Below, in pieces: positions 10,871 to 22,601 of a stretch of 64,000 nucleotides of DNA (its first letter is position 1; every line of letters starts with the position of its first letter). The stretch spans positions 7,370,001 through 7,434,000 of the forward strand of contig NZ_CP066356.1 in the NCBI RefSeq assembly GCF_023278185.1, read 5' to 3'. The notes below the pieces were generated by a model, which made no database searches, was not told the DNA's origin, and worked only from the letters and a program-made list of their open reading frames with translations. The stretch comes from Bradyrhizobium elkanii USDA 76. GTDB lineage: Bacteria; Pseudomonadota; Alphaproteobacteria; Rhizobiales; Xanthobacteraceae. A program made the position numbers and the translations under genes.

Positions 10871-11101
10871 AGCTTGCGCCGCGGTCTCCTCCACCTTGGC
10901 GAGCTTTAGCTCGAGCTGCTCCAGCAATGCGCGTCGCTCGGAGGACTGTCCGAACTGCTCGTGGCGGAGCTTCTTGATCGTGAGTTTGAGCTTCTCGATC
11001 AGCAAGGCCCCCTGGGCTTCGGCTTCCGCGGCCAAACAGGCGGCTCGCTTGGGCGAGCCCCCCGGTGTAGTGTCCGGGAGAGCCACTCCAGCCAGCTCCA
11101 T
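10865..11101 (-). pseudogene. IS66 transposase (TnpC) N-terminal scrap
   Basis: On the minus strand LIEKLKLTIKKLRHEQFGQS then SERRALLEQLELKLAKVEE is the coiled N-terminus of IS66 TnpC. It runs into the IS630 remnant and is interrupted there. Its first codons abut the stop of the NopD-like gene, so the effector's 3' boundary is an insertion-sequence junction. Confidence 0.75.
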
Positions 11102-14100
11102 TAGCCCAAGCCGGGATGAGCCAGTCGAATCTGGAGGGACCGCCGATTGGCGACGAGGTTGTCAAGGTGCAGCGGCTCGTGCGCTGGCCGCTCTCCTTGG
11201 GCCAATCGTCGAACCAGCGCCCGCGTGCCGTCCACCACAAAGACGCCGCAATCATAGCTGTTCCGCTGCTGGGCCATGCTGGGTGACTCCAGGCGGGCAC
11301 GCAGCCGTCGTGCGAGCTGCGCTGCCGCCTCGTGGTTGTGTCCCCGGACAGAGTCGTAGTGATAGGCAACCGGCTCTCCTTGCGTGTGGCAATCAAGGAG
11401 CAGCAGCGACCAATGCGTGCCGGGGCGATTAGGATCCATAGCGTCGTTCACTGGCAGGAACAGGAAGTCGGGACCATTACCATTTGGATCGTAGCCGATG
11501 CGCTTCAACGCGCGGAGCATGTCGGGCTCGGCGCCGAAGCGCAGTCGATAGTGAGCTATCAGGGGGTCCACGAACTGCGTCAGGGCGGCGAGTTCCGGAC
11601 GGCTCCGCCGCAACTCCTCCGCTAGGAGCTCGTAATCCCTGTTGATATGCTTGTCGCCCAGCCATTCCTTGGCACCGAGCTCTAGTCTACTGCGGCCGTA
11701 GGAGGAGGCTGTCGGATCCATAGCCCCGATTTGAGCATCGGCGGATGTGCGCGGGAAAGGCGCAGAACGAGCATCATCACGCAGCTCCGGCAGCGTGGGC
11801 GGATTTAGATCAATCACCTGCGGTCTGGGCGCATCCCGACCAACAAATGATACAGAACCAGCGTAGGTGTCTGAGCGAACCCTGGCAGGATCAGCTGGCG
11901 CAAAGTGAGCATCGTCCCGCAACTCGGACGGCGTTGGCGCATTCAGATCAACAAATGGCTCAAGACCAGCGTAGGTGTCTGAGCGAACCTTGGCAGGATC
12001 AGCTGGCGCAAAGTGAGCATCGTCCCGCAACTCGGACGGCGTTGGCGCATTCAGATCAACAAATGGCTCAAGACCAGCGTAGGTGTCTGAGCGAACCCTG
12101 GCAGGATCAGCTGGCGCAAAGTGAGCATCGTCCCGCAACTCGGACGGCGTTGGCGCATTCAGATCAACAAATGGCTCAAGACCAGCGTAGGTGTCTGAGC
12201 AAACCCTGGAAGGATCGGCTGGCGCAAACTGAGCATCGTCCCGCAAGTCGGAGGGCGTTGGCGCATTCAGATCAACAAATGGCTCAAGACCAGCGTAGGT
12301 GTCTGAGCGAACCCTGGAAGGATCGGCTGGCGCAAACTGAGCATCCTCGCGCAACTCGGAGGGCGTTGGCGCATTCAGATCAACAAATGGCTCAAGACCA
12401 GCGTAGGTGTCTGAGCGAACCCTGGAAGGATCGGCTGGCGCAAACTGAGCATCCTCGCGCAACTCGGACGGCGGTGGCGCATTCAGATCAACAAATGGCT
12501 CAAGCCTGCCCTTAGCATTTGACGCGGGCCTGGATGGTGATCCTGGTTCTTGCAACTGTTCACTCAACCAAACCCAAGCTCCAGCGCTTAGGCTGGCCGG
12601 CGTTGAGGGAAGATCCCGCGAAGAGCCGGAAAACCGATCGCCCTGCGCGGCCGGCGAGCTCGGCTGCTCAGGGCCTGGCAGCCCCAGCTCTCGGTTCGCC
12701 TCGACGAGTTTCAAGTAGCTGCGAAGATGCGACAGATCGGGACCGTGTACTCTGCCTCCAGTCCATTGGAATGCTACTACGTCATTGTCGAGGGATACCT
12801 GCTGCCTGCTGGAGCCGTTTAGCCGCCCGATGATGCTCCCTTTGCCATTTCCTCTCAGCCACGCACTCAGCGCACGAAGACGCCTCGCCCGCTGTTGCGC
12901 GGACTGCCTCAGCTTCGCAGTCGGAGTTTTAAGATCTTTCAGAGCTTGGCTCAGCGCGCCCTCGATGAGGGGCGCATCTTCTGGATGAGGAACTAGGCGA
13001 CGGGGGGCACCGAGGACGCGGGGTTCGGGTGCTTCGACTTCTTCCCCCCCACGCAGCAGCCGCCGGAGAACGTCCACAGCCGACCTAATGCGGTTCTGGG
13101 GGTCACGGCCCAAGCTCCTGTACTTCGCTATTTCCTCATCGAGCGATGAACCGTCTCGCAGCCGAGAAGCTACAGGGCCCCGATGACTTGCGTTAACCCA
13201 GCGGACAAAAGTCCCAAGTCCGGAAACATTGTTGTTGATGGCCCCTGGGGTAAGCTTGCGCCTCTCGGCGTGCACGCGAAACCTCGTCAAGAGTTCCGCG
13301 TCTTCGGCCGGAAGCTGCTCGCCGATCAGCTCGTCCGGCGACGACGCCGGAGCTTGTCTCTGCGCTGGTGACGTCGCCAGTTGATGGGATGGGATCTGCA
13401 TCAGCGGCCGCTCAACCGCGTCGCCCTGCGGAGGCGGCGAGGGGCTGGGTCCGTCCATCGTCTCTAAAGGCAGATCCTGCTGGTTCGCAGGCAGAATCTT
13501 CGGCCAGCTGACAGCTCCGTTCGACCCGCTGTGCTGCGCAGCCGCGGAGAGGGTCGGCTTCATCTCGGCGCGAACCGCGTCTTCGAGATCAGGCAGGGGG
13601 CGAATATGACGCAGGAGTTCGATCGCTGTAGCACCCGCCGGCGACTTCAGGAGATGAGCCAGTGCGGCTCCGGCTTTACTGCGGCCATGGGGGTCCACCT
13701 CCTTATACCGATTGACATCTTTATCCAGCGAGCCGTGGCCAAGCCGAGCAGCAATGCCGGGCTTATCGTTTTCACGGAGGTAATCACTGAAATCGATAAG
13801 AAGAGTTGCATAGCTCCTGGCGGTGTTGGCGGTGCTCGGGGGTGCTTCTTCCTTGTACCTTTTGATGAGATCCGCATCCTGGGGATAGGGATTCTGCTCT
13901 ACCCGGCTTGCAAACGGCGTGATGCCGCCCGGCGATTGGGAGGCTCGAAGATAATCCAGTGGGGCAGCGATGGCCTGCTCCTCCTTCTCGGCGAACTCCT
14001 GGGCATCCTTGTCCAGCGACTTGTCGTAAAGCCGGGAAGCAATGCCCGGCTTGTCGTTCTTCACGAGCCAATGCCCCAAGCTGAAAAGACCACGTAGATT

Positions 14101-15711
14101 GCGACCGACCGTGCTCTCGGAGGCCCCAGCTTTGATGAGTGCCGGCCTCAGCCCCTCAATAAGAGAGGCATCTTCGCAATAAACAGGATCTAGGCTGCTA
14201 CCTGCGAAAACCAATTTTGCATGGCCGGGCGGTAGCGCCGAGGCATTCAGCATCGTTCCACCGCCTTGACCGTGCGGAAGCGGCGTAGATGGCTGCCCGC
14301 TCGCCCGCATGATGGGAATCTGCTCGCCTGGCACGAGGATGTCGCGGTAACGTTCATTCGTCAGCTCGTCGTCCTGGTGGCGCCAGTTCACGGGATGAGG
14401 GGACTCTGCAGGATTCAATGCCAGGCTATCCCGCGGTGGCTGAAGACACGACGATGCACCGGCTTCGTCGACCGTCCCAAAGAATAACTCTCGATCATCC
14501 CCCTCAGCGAGTGCCGCTGGCCAACTGAAGGCGGGCTGCGACCCGCCCTGCTTAGCCGCGGCCTCAATGCCCCCTGCCCGGGCAGTGATTGACGCGACTC
14601 CGCCCGGCGACTGAGAGGCGCGGAGACGATCTAGTGCGGTAAGAACGAGGTGCCTGCGACCTTGATCGAAGATCGCAGCGTCGCTGCTGAGCGATTCGTC
14701 GTTAAGCCGAGCAGCCACTCCCGGCTCGTTTTTTGCAAAGAGCCACTGGCTGAATCTGCGAAGAGGACGAACATAATTCGTCTTAACGGTGATCTCCTCG
14801 TACCCAGCCTTAACGAGTGCTTCTTGAAGTCCGGAAATCAAGGGCGCGTCTTCGGGATGAAAAGGCGGACCGTTGAGTTTTCTCGCTCCATTACGGAGAT
14901 GATCAAGTGCCGCGCCGATACTTTTGTTACCCCCGGCGTCCTTGTAGCGCTTGATCTCTTCATTGAGCGGTTCGTCCTCGTTCCATTTCTCGTCCTGAAG
15001 CCGAGCAGCAATGCCAGGCTTGTTGTTTGCACGAAGGTAGTGGCTGAAATCCGTGAGAATGGATGCATAGGTCTTGGCGGTGCTTGAAGTTCCGGCCGCC
15101 ACTGCTTGCTGTCTGTATTCTTTGATGAGAGTTCCGTCCTTGGGATAAGGAGTGAGGTCAGGGCGGCCTGCGATCGGTACGACTCCCCCCGTCAATTGAG
15201 AGGTCCGCAGATGAGCTAGTGCCCAACGGACGTTCGCCGCCCCACCTTTGGTTATGAACTCCTCGACATTCTTGTCCATCGACTCGTCATGAAGCCGATC
15301 AGCGATGCCCGGCTTGTTGTTTGCAAAGAGCCAGCGGCTCAAGCTGAGCAGGTAACCGACGTAGCTCGTGGCAGTGCTCTCGGCGGCTCCCAGGAGCGCC
15401 TGCTTAAGGCCGGAAATAAGGCGCGCATCCTTAGCATAAAGCGGATCCTTGCTGCGACCTACCAAGACCCAATTTGACTGAGCGGTCTGGAGCGCTGCGG
15501 CGCCCAGCACCGCCTCATCCTTTCCGGCATGCGCCTCAGATCGCGATGCCTCCGCTTGATGGGCGCGGACCTGCATGAGCACGGGAGCAGACGGGACAGC
15601 GATCTCGCTCAGCTGCTGCTCAAAGGCCGCCGCATCTGTGGACGGAGCCGGTGAGCTCGGGCACGCGGTGTCCGATTGTTGACGCACCCAGTTGGTGGAT
15701 TCGAACTTCAT
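11101..15711 (-). CDS. nopD: NopD-like type III effector, Ulp1/C48 SUMO protease
   Basis: A single 1,536-residue frame of NopD/XopD type. Residues 1 to about 90 are Ser/Gln-rich (secretion-signal region). Next, to about 1000, come seven divergent repeats of about 85 residues with cores like LISGLKQALLGAAESTATSY and KPGIADRLHDES. Then six almost identical 36-residue repeats beginning LEPFVDLNAPTPSELR, plus a diverged seventh, carry DLN motifs like plant EAR repressor motifs. The last 200 residues are a Ulp1 peptidase with catalytic His in THWSLLLLD, Asp in YHYDSVRG, Gln in AQQRNSYDCG and Cys in DCGVFVVDG. Related effectors remove SUMO from plant nuclear proteins. A tts box lies about 200 bases upstream. 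The ATG at 15711 has only a weak ribosome site. It exceeds the roughly 1,000-residue NopD of USDA110-type strains; the repeats may account for this. Confidence 0.9.
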   Translation of the reverse strand: MKFESTNWVRQQSDTACPSSPAPSTDAAAFEQQLSEIAVPSAPVLMQVRAHQAEASRSEAHAGKDEAVLGAAALQTAQSNWVLVGRSKDPLYAKDARLISGLKQALLGAAESTATSYVGYLLSLSRWLFANNKPGIADRLHDESMDKNVEEFITKGGAANVRWALAHLRTSQLTGGVVPIAGRPDLTPYPKDGTLIKEYRQQAVAAGTSSTAKTYASILTDFSHYLRANNKPGIAARLQDEKWNEDEPLNEEIKRYKDAGGNKSIGAALDHLRNGARKLNGPPFHPEDAPLISGLQEALVKAGYEEITVKTNYVRPLRRFSQWLFAKNEPGVAARLNDESLSSDAAIFDQGRRHLVLTALDRLRASQSPGGVASITARAGGIEAAAKQGGSQPAFSWPAALAEGDDRELFFGTVDEAGASSCLQPPRDSLALNPAESPHPVNWRHQDDELTNERYRDILVPGEQIPIMRASGQPSTPLPHGQGGGTMLNASALPPGHAKLVFAGSSLDPVYCEDASLIEGLRPALIKAGASESTVGRNLRGLFSLGHWLVKNDKPGIASRLYDKSLDKDAQEFAEKEEQAIAAPLDYLRASQSPGGITPFASRVEQNPYPQDADLIKRYKEEAPPSTANTARSYATLLIDFSDYLRENDKPGIAARLGHGSLDKDVNRYKEVDPHGRSKAGAALAHLLKSPAGATAIELLRHIRPLPDLEDAVRAEMKPTLSAAAQHSGSNGAVSWPKILPANQQDLPLETMDGPSPSPPPQGDAVERPLMQIPSHQLATSPAQRQAPASSPDELIGEQLPAEDAELLTRFRVHAERRKLTPGAINNNVSGLGTFVRWVNASHRGPVASRLRDGSSLDEEIAKYRSLGRDPQNRIRSAVDVLRRLLRGGEEVEAPEPRVLGAPRRLVPHPEDAPLIEGALSQALKDLKTPTAKLRQSAQQRARRLRALSAWLRGNGKGSIIGRLNGSSRQQVSLDNDVVAFQWTGGRVHGPDLSHLRSYLKLVEANRELGLPGPEQPSSPAAQGDRFSGSSRDLPSTPASLSAGAWVWLSEQLQEPGSPSRPASNAKGRLEPFVDLNAPPPSELREDAQFAPADPSRVRSDTYAGLEPFVDLNAPTPSELREDAQFAPADPSRVRSDTYAGLEPFVDLNAPTPSDLRDDAQFAPADPSRVCSDTYAGLEPFVDLNAPTPSELRDDAHFAPADPARVRSDTYAGLEPFVDLNAPTPSELRDDAHFAPADPAKVRSDTYAGLEPFVDLNAPTPSELRDDAHFAPADPARVRSDTYAGSVSFVGRDAPRPQVIDLNPPTLPELRDDARSAPFPRTSADAQIGAMDPTASSYGRSRLELGAKEWLGDKHINRDYELLAEELRRSRPELAALTQFVDPLIAHYRLRFGAEPDMLRALKRIGYDPNGNGPDFLFLPVNDAMDPNRPGTHWSLLLLDCHTQGEPVAYHYDSVRGHNHEAAAQLARRLRARLESPSMAQQRNSYDCGVFVVDGTRALVRRLAQGERPAHEPLHLDNLVANRRSLQIRLAHPGLG
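11846..12510 (-). repeat. Tandem 108-bp repeats within the nopD-like gene
   Basis: Six consecutive, nearly identical 108-bp units, each encoding 36 residues (LEPFVDLNAP through RSDTYAG), plus a diverged unit at the gene-3' side. Copies differ at only a few codons (DAQ/DAH, PSR/PAR/PAK, one Arg to Cys), which indicates recent expansion or homogenisation. In-frame length variation between strains is likely. Confidence 0.9.
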
Positions 15712-15905
15712 TCGTTCTCACTTTCGGACTATAGGCCAATTTGAAGCCTGAGGTCGGTTGTGATTTGCCACGGAATCGACTCGGCGGCATCGAACCCAGC
15801 AGAAAACTATCGTGAACGCCCCAAAATGCCGCGTCGAAGCACTCCGACCGCGCGCTTCAGTCTTCTTGCAGCGATCGCCAGCTATGATCGCCTCTGGAAA
15901 CCCTG

Positions 15906-15936
15906 CTCTATGTGCGATATCTGTCGAGAACCTGAC
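15906..15936 (-). promoter_or_regulatory. tts box (TtsI binding site) for the nopD-like gene
   Basis: On the minus strand GTCAGGTTCTCGACAG starts at 15936 and fits the tts-box pattern GTCAGnTTnTCGnnAG. TtsI is the flavonoid/NodD-dependent activator of rhizobial type III secretion genes. The site lies about 195 bases upstream of the effector start, a usual distance. Confidence 0.75.
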
Positions 15937-16097
15937 GCGGAGCAGCCGACTTCCTGCAGCGGACACGCAGGCTGCCCCATGGCCGGAAATCGATAAGGAA
16001 CCTCCCGAAGAACGGTTCTGTGGGCGTTCTTGAGCCTTCTTGTATGATCGTGCCCCGTGGCGTGGTGTAGCTGAGTGCGGGTGCCGGCATGGGCCGG

Positions 16098-16313
16098 ATC
16101 GGTCAGTGGCGATAGCCGGAAGGCTCACGGCGGGATCATCGCCCAACGGGGCGATGGTTCCCAGTGTCATGTAGCGTCCACGCTCGACGCCCCGCCCGTC
16201 ATTCTGCTCGAACAGGATTGCGCCGACCAGACGGGTGATGGCGTCCTCATTGGGAAAGATGCCGACCACTTCGGTCCGCCGCTTGATCTCGCCGTTGACG
16301 AAGCCGGCGCACG
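16098..16313 (-). pseudogene. IS256-family transposase C-terminal remnant abutting KS
   Basis: The minus frame directly after the KS stop reads EIKRRTEVVGIFPNEDAITR, LVGAILFEQND and RGRYMTLGTIAPLGDD, the standard C-terminus of an IS256-family transposase (mutator type). Nothing of the N-terminal catalytic part is present. It is a different subfamily from the intact element at 45.6 kb. The junction falls at the last codons of the KS gene. Confidence 0.85.
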
Positions 16314-18748
<2,435 letters not shown>

Positions 18749-19008
18749 GCAGGATGTTCCTTCTGCAAACGATTGACGGGAACCAGAATCGGGCAGACGC
18801 CGCGCACGTCGCCGCAGGCCCGTCGCGGTCCGGCGCCTCAGCAGCGCCGGACGGCCGCATAGGCTTGCGCGCCGCGCGCCACGTGCGCCGCGGCAATGCT
18901 GGCCAACCGCTGCGATCAGCGGCGCGAACTCGGGACACAGTGCAGCATGCACCGCTGCCGCCGGCCGATCGCAACGCCACGGGGGCGCCTCCATGCGAAC
19001 GGGCGCGC

Positions 19009-20007
19009 TCATGCGGATGGCGCGTGCTTGAACAGATACGCGTTGGTCCGCTGTAGGATTTGCGCCAACCGCTCCGTACGCGGCCCCAGCGGCGCGATAG
19101 CCTCCCCGCTATCGCGCAACAGATCCAGCGCGAACTGGCGTGCTGCCTGCAGCCCCATGAACGACGCGCAGGTCGGCTTCTGCGCCGCCTCGTCCTTGCC
19201 GGGGGTCTTGCCCAGCGCCGCGGTATCCGCTGTCACGTCGAGAATGTCGTCGATCACCTGCAGCGCCAGGCCGAAACAAGCGCTGTAATGATCGAGCGCA
19301 CAGTACAGCGCAGCGTGCGCGGCATCATCCGCGACTGCGCATAGCGCGCCCATGCGAACGGACGCGCGCACTAGCGCTCCGCTCTTCATCCGGTGCATCG
19401 TCACGATCCTGTCCAGCTCGACGTGCTTTCCAACCAGCGACAGATCCATGGCCTGCCCGCCTGCGGCACCCTCGGCGGACACCGCCTGCGCCAATTCGCG
19501 CACGAGCGCGATACGGTTGTCGCCCGGCGCATCCAGGCTCGCCAGGGTCAGGAAGGCGTGCGCCTGCAGCGCATCGCCGACCAGGATCGCAGTCGCTTCG
19601 CCGAACTTGACGTGCACGGTCGGACGGCCGCGGCGAAGCACGTCGTCGTCCATCGCGGGCAGATCGTCGTGAACCAGGGTACAGGCGTGCATCATCTCGA
19701 TGGCGGCGGCGACGTTGTCGAGCATGTGCGCCGGTGTGTCGGCCAATGCGCCGGCAGCCAGACAGAGCAAGGCGCGGGTACGTTTCCCGCCATGCAAGGT
19801 GGCGTAGCGCATCGCCGCCATCAGCTCGGTCTCACCGTCATGTTCGGCGCAGAGAAGACGCGCCAGCTCCAGTTCGACCCGCTTTGCGCCGTCCTGCATC
19901 CAGATCTCGGGGAGCAGCAAGCCGGATGCGCCGCGCGCCTGCGTGCCCGATCCGCCGGGCGCGGAATCATCAGTTCTGTCGTCCTGTGGCCTGGAACCGG
20001 TCTGCAT
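19009..20007 (-). CDS. Geranylgeranyl diphosphate synthase (GGPS)
   Basis: The 332-residue trans-prenyltransferase has the first Asp-rich motif HDDLPAMDDD (Asp114, 115, 120), the second DDILD at 253-257 and LHGGKRTRALL near 71-81. It condenses C5 isoprenoid diphosphates to the C20 precursor used by CPS. The first 35 residues (Asp/Gly/Ser-rich) are not conserved in the fold and may be extra. It lies between CYP117 and CPS, as in rhizobial GA operons that encode their own GGPS. A 132-base gap to CYP117 is the largest in the operon. No lesion seen. Confidence 0.93.
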   Translation of the reverse strand: MQTGSRPQDDRTDDSAPGGSGTQARGASGLLLPEIWMQDGAKRVELELARLLCAEHDGETELMAAMRYATLHGGKRTRALLCLAAGALADTPAHMLDNVAAAIEMMHACTLVHDDLPAMDDDVLRRGRPTVHVKFGEATAILVGDALQAHAFLTLASLDAPGDNRIALVRELAQAVSAEGAAGGQAMDLSLVGKHVELDRIVTMHRMKSGALVRASVRMGALCAVADDAAHAALYCALDHYSACFGLALQVIDDILDVTADTAALGKTPGKDEAAQKPTCASFMGLQAARQFALDLLRDSGEAIAPLGPRTERLAQILQRTNAYLFKHAPSA

Positions 20008-20139
20008 GTTGTTTTTGTCCTTGACAGGAGACCGCCACGGCGAGCCCCGCCGCCAGGGTGTTGTCGGCGTCGCACCGAGTGCAGCAATGCTGCGCGTCGC
20101 CGGCGCCGTTGGCTCGCCACAGGGGCATGCGATGCCAGC

Positions 20140-21483
20140 TCATGAGAATCCGATGCGGATCGTCATGGACGGATGTGCGGTCGGGTAATAGCGCCGGCCT
20201 TTTTCGACGCCGCTTAGCAACCGCGGCCGCACCCCGGCCTCGTGCATGGTCAGCGCCAAGGCGATACAGAACTGCACCAGTTCCAGCCATGCCAGGTGGT
20301 AGCCCATGCAGACGTGTGGGCCGGTACCGAACTGCAGCATGTCCACCGGCCGGATCGGCTCGGTGCGTTGCAGCCACCGCGCCAGCCGAAACTGATCAGG
20401 CGCCTCGTGCAGCAGCGCCGAGGTGGAGAAATGCAGCAGTGGGATGCACAGATCGGTGCCCGCGGGAATGCGCCGTTGGCCGAGTCTCAATTCACGCAGT
20501 GCGCGACGCACTAGGAGCGGCGTCGCCGGATACACGCGCAGCGTCTCGCGGAACATCGCCTCGGCGACCGGACACTGCGCCAGGTCCGCGTGCCGGGTCG
20601 GCACCGTGCCCACGCGTTGCGCCTCCTCGACCAGGGTGTCCCACAGCCCAGGCTGCCGCGCCAGCTCGATCACCATCCAGGCCATCGTCGAGGCGGTGGT
20701 GTCGTGACCACCAAGCAGCAGCAAGCGGATATTGGCGACCAGGACGTCATCGGAAAGCGCATCGTCGCTGCGATCGAAGGCGCTCACCATGTCGTTGATC
20801 AACCCGGTGCGCGAGGCATGTTCGCGCGCGGCGCGGACGAACTCGCGCAACCGCGCATCGATCCAGTCACGGGCGGCGCGGCCGCGCCGCAAGGGCAGTC
20901 CGGGCAGGTCGACCGGGGGCGCGACGATCAACTGCAGCAGTTGCTGGTACTTGCGACGCCATCCCGGCAGGTCCTGCGCGGGGATTCCCATGAGACTGAA
21001 GATCAGCTTAAGCATCAGATCGCCGGTTTCGCGCAAGATGGTTACGTCGCCGCGGTCGCGCCACCTCTGCACGCGCGCCCGGATGACGGGCGCGAACAGC
21101 TCGCCGATGCCGGCCTGGGTCAGCCCCTTGGGCAGAAGCGCCGCCTGGATCGCATCGCGCGCCTGCCGGTGCGCGATGCCGTCCTGGGTAACCAACGTTC
21201 CGCCAAACAATTCGGGCGCGATGTCTTCGATCAGCGCCGAGGATACGTCCTTGTGCCGGAGCAGTGCGAGAGCATCCGGATCCAGACTGGTCATCAGGTG
21301 TCCGGCAGGGCCGAAATCCAGCCAGAAGTGGTTGCCCAGCCTCCGTTCCGCGCGCCGCAGCAGGCGCGGCAGGTCGCAGACGACGGCGGGAAGATGACCG
21401 ACCAAGGGGAAAGCGCCGGGCACGACCGGGATGTCGTGCCGTAGCCGATGCCGACGGTTCAGCGGGTTGAGCATCATGTCCAT
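20140..21483 (-). CDS. Cytochrome P450 CYP117 (ent-kaurene oxidase)
   Basis: The 447-residue P450 has the I-helix GGHDTTAS, the K-helix ETLR and the heme loop FGTGPHVCMG with Cys near residue 392. In characterised rhizobial GA operons CYP117 oxidises ent-kaurene to ent-kaurenoic acid. The ATG at 21483 overlaps the SDR stop by one base (TGATG), and the product starts [11 protein letters not shown]. The frame is open upstream through the SDR gene but this is coincidental. A proline-rich hinge (VVPGAFPLVGH) follows the N-terminus, as usual. Complete. Confidence 0.92.
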   Translation of the reverse strand: MDMMLNPLNRRHRLRHDIPVVPGAFPLVGHLPAVVCDLPRLLRRAERRLGNHFWLDFGPAGHLMTSLDPDALALLRHKDVSSALIEDIAPELFGGTLVTQDGIAHRQARDAIQAALLPKGLTQAGIGELFAPVIRARVQRWRDRGDVTILRETGDLMLKLIFSLMGIPAQDLPGWRRKYQQLLQLIVAPPVDLPGLPLRRGRAARDWIDARLREFVRAAREHASRTGLINDMVSAFDRSDDALSDDVLVANIRLLLLGGHDTTASTMAWMVIELARQPGLWDTLVEEAQRVGTVPTRHADLAQCPVAEAMFRETLRVYPATPLLVRRALRELRLGQRRIPAGTDLCIPLLHFSTSALLHEAPDQFRLARWLQRTEPIRPVDMLQFGTGPHVCMGYHLAWLELVQFCIALALTMHEAGVRPRLLSGVEKGRRYYPTAHPSMTIRIGFS

Positions 21484-22304
21484 CAGCAGCGCGGCGACGT
21501 GTCCGCTTCGGCGGTCTCGCCGGAAGGCCGCGCGGCGCGGCTGTTGCCACCGTCGGCGTACGTCGGCACATGCGCCAGCATGCCGCCGTCGATGCACACG
21601 ACCTGGCCGGTGATGAACGCAGCATCGTCGGAGAGCAGGAACGCCACCAGCGCAGCCACATCGTCGGGGCGGCCGACGCGCGGCAGGAGCTGGTGCCGCC
21701 GCAGATGCCGTTGCGTGCACTCGTCCAACTTGGCGAGGAGACGATCGGTCATGATGAGACCCGGTGCAACCGCGTTGCAGCGGATCTGCGCATGACCGTA
21801 CTGGGTGGCGAGCGAGGCGGACAGCATGTTCATCGCCGCCTTCGACGCGGCGTAGGACGTCTGCGCGGTGTCACCGCTGAGCCCCTGGCACGACGACGTG
21901 TTGACGATCGCGCCACCACCGCGGCCGATCATCCGTGGGATGGCCTGCCGGCAGCAGAGCAACGTGCCGCGCAGATTGGTCGCCATTGTCTGATCCCAGA
22001 CCGCCAGGTCCAGGTCGAGGATCCCGCGGTCGCGCGGAGTCAGATGCACCAGCAGGTCGACCCCACCGAAGTGGCGCTCCGCCGTTTCGAACAGCGCTGC
22101 CACCGCGTGCGCGTCGGCGATGTCTGTGGCCGAGGCCAGCGCGCGGTCCGCTTCGGATGCAATTTGCGCAGTGCAGGCGATGGCCGCCGAGCCATCAATG
22201 TCGGCGACCACCACTCTGCCTCCCTCGCGCGCGATAGCGACGGCGCATGCCTTGCCGATGCCTGCGCCGGTCACCACGGCCACCTTGTCTGCAAACCGTC
22301 CCAT
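21483..22304 (-). CDS. Short-chain dehydrogenase of the GA operon, motif-deleted
   Basis: A 273-residue SDR starting [18 protein letters not shown], with GGAGG before its ATG. In GA operons this enzyme takes part in forming GA12 from its aldehyde. The catalytic Ser and YxxxK ([20 protein letters not shown]) are present. Two nucleotide-binding motifs are damaged: TGxxxGxG is shortened to TGAGIG, two residues short, and the NNAG block after DLLV is absent ([10 protein letters not shown]), about six residues short. Both are in frame. Binding of NAD(P) is likely impaired. The start overlaps the ferredoxin end by 34 bases. Confidence 0.88.
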   Translation of the reverse strand: MGRFADKVAVVTGAGIGKACAVAIAREGGRVVVADIDGSAAIACTAQIASEADRALASATDIADAHAVAALFETAERHFGGVDLLVHLTPRDRGILDLDLAVWDQTMATNLRGTLLCCRQAIPRMIGRGGGAIVNTSSCQGLSGDTAQTSYAASKAAMNMLSASLATQYGHAQIRCNAVAPGLIMTDRLLAKLDECTQRHLRRHQLLPRVGRPDDVAALVAFLLSDDAAFITGQVVCIDGGMLAHVPTYADGGNSRAARPSGETAEADTSPRC

Positions 22305-22600
22305 CGTGTCCTCCTGGATGGCATTGGTCTCTCGCGGCATGGCGCTCGGCCCTCCGCTGGAGAAGGCGCAGGGTCGGCACCGGCGCGCTCGCCATCGCCA
22401 GCGTCGCTTTCGATGACCCGAATGGCGGCGACCGGGCACTGGCTCGCCGCGAGCCTCACGGCGGCGTGCAGCGCCTGCGGGACCGTCGCCACGCACACTT
22501 CGGCCACGCCGTCTGGTTCGCGCTGGCGAAAGGTGCCCGGCAGCGTCAGCACGCACTGCCCGCTGGTTCCGCACAGGTCCTGGTCGACCACGACGCGCAT
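22271..22600 (-). CDS. GA-operon ferredoxin (single cluster)
   Basis: A 109-residue acidic ferredoxin, [20 protein letters not shown], with cysteines at 10, 16 and 55 (C-x5-C, then SQCPVAAI), the pattern of 3Fe-4S ferredoxins that serve P450s. In GA operons it supplies electrons to CYP114. It starts two bases after the CYP114 stop (TGAGATG), and its last 40 residues (Arg/Pro-rich) overlap the SDR ribosome site and start. The variable tail is usual for this small protein. Confidence 0.9.
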   Translation of the reverse strand: MRVVVDQDLCGTSGQCVLTLPGTFRQREPDGVAEVCVATVPQALHAAVRLAASQCPVAAIRVIESDAGDGERAGADPAPSPAEGRAPCRERPMPSRRTRWDGLQTRWPW

Positions 22601-22601
22601 C

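Noticed and set aside
11846-12510. Possible CRISPR array
   Set aside because: Repeats are contiguous 108-bp coding units without spacers.
11745-12515. Forward frame with regular QDQRRCLSEPW repeats
   Set aside because: Antisense reading of the 108-bp nopD repeats.
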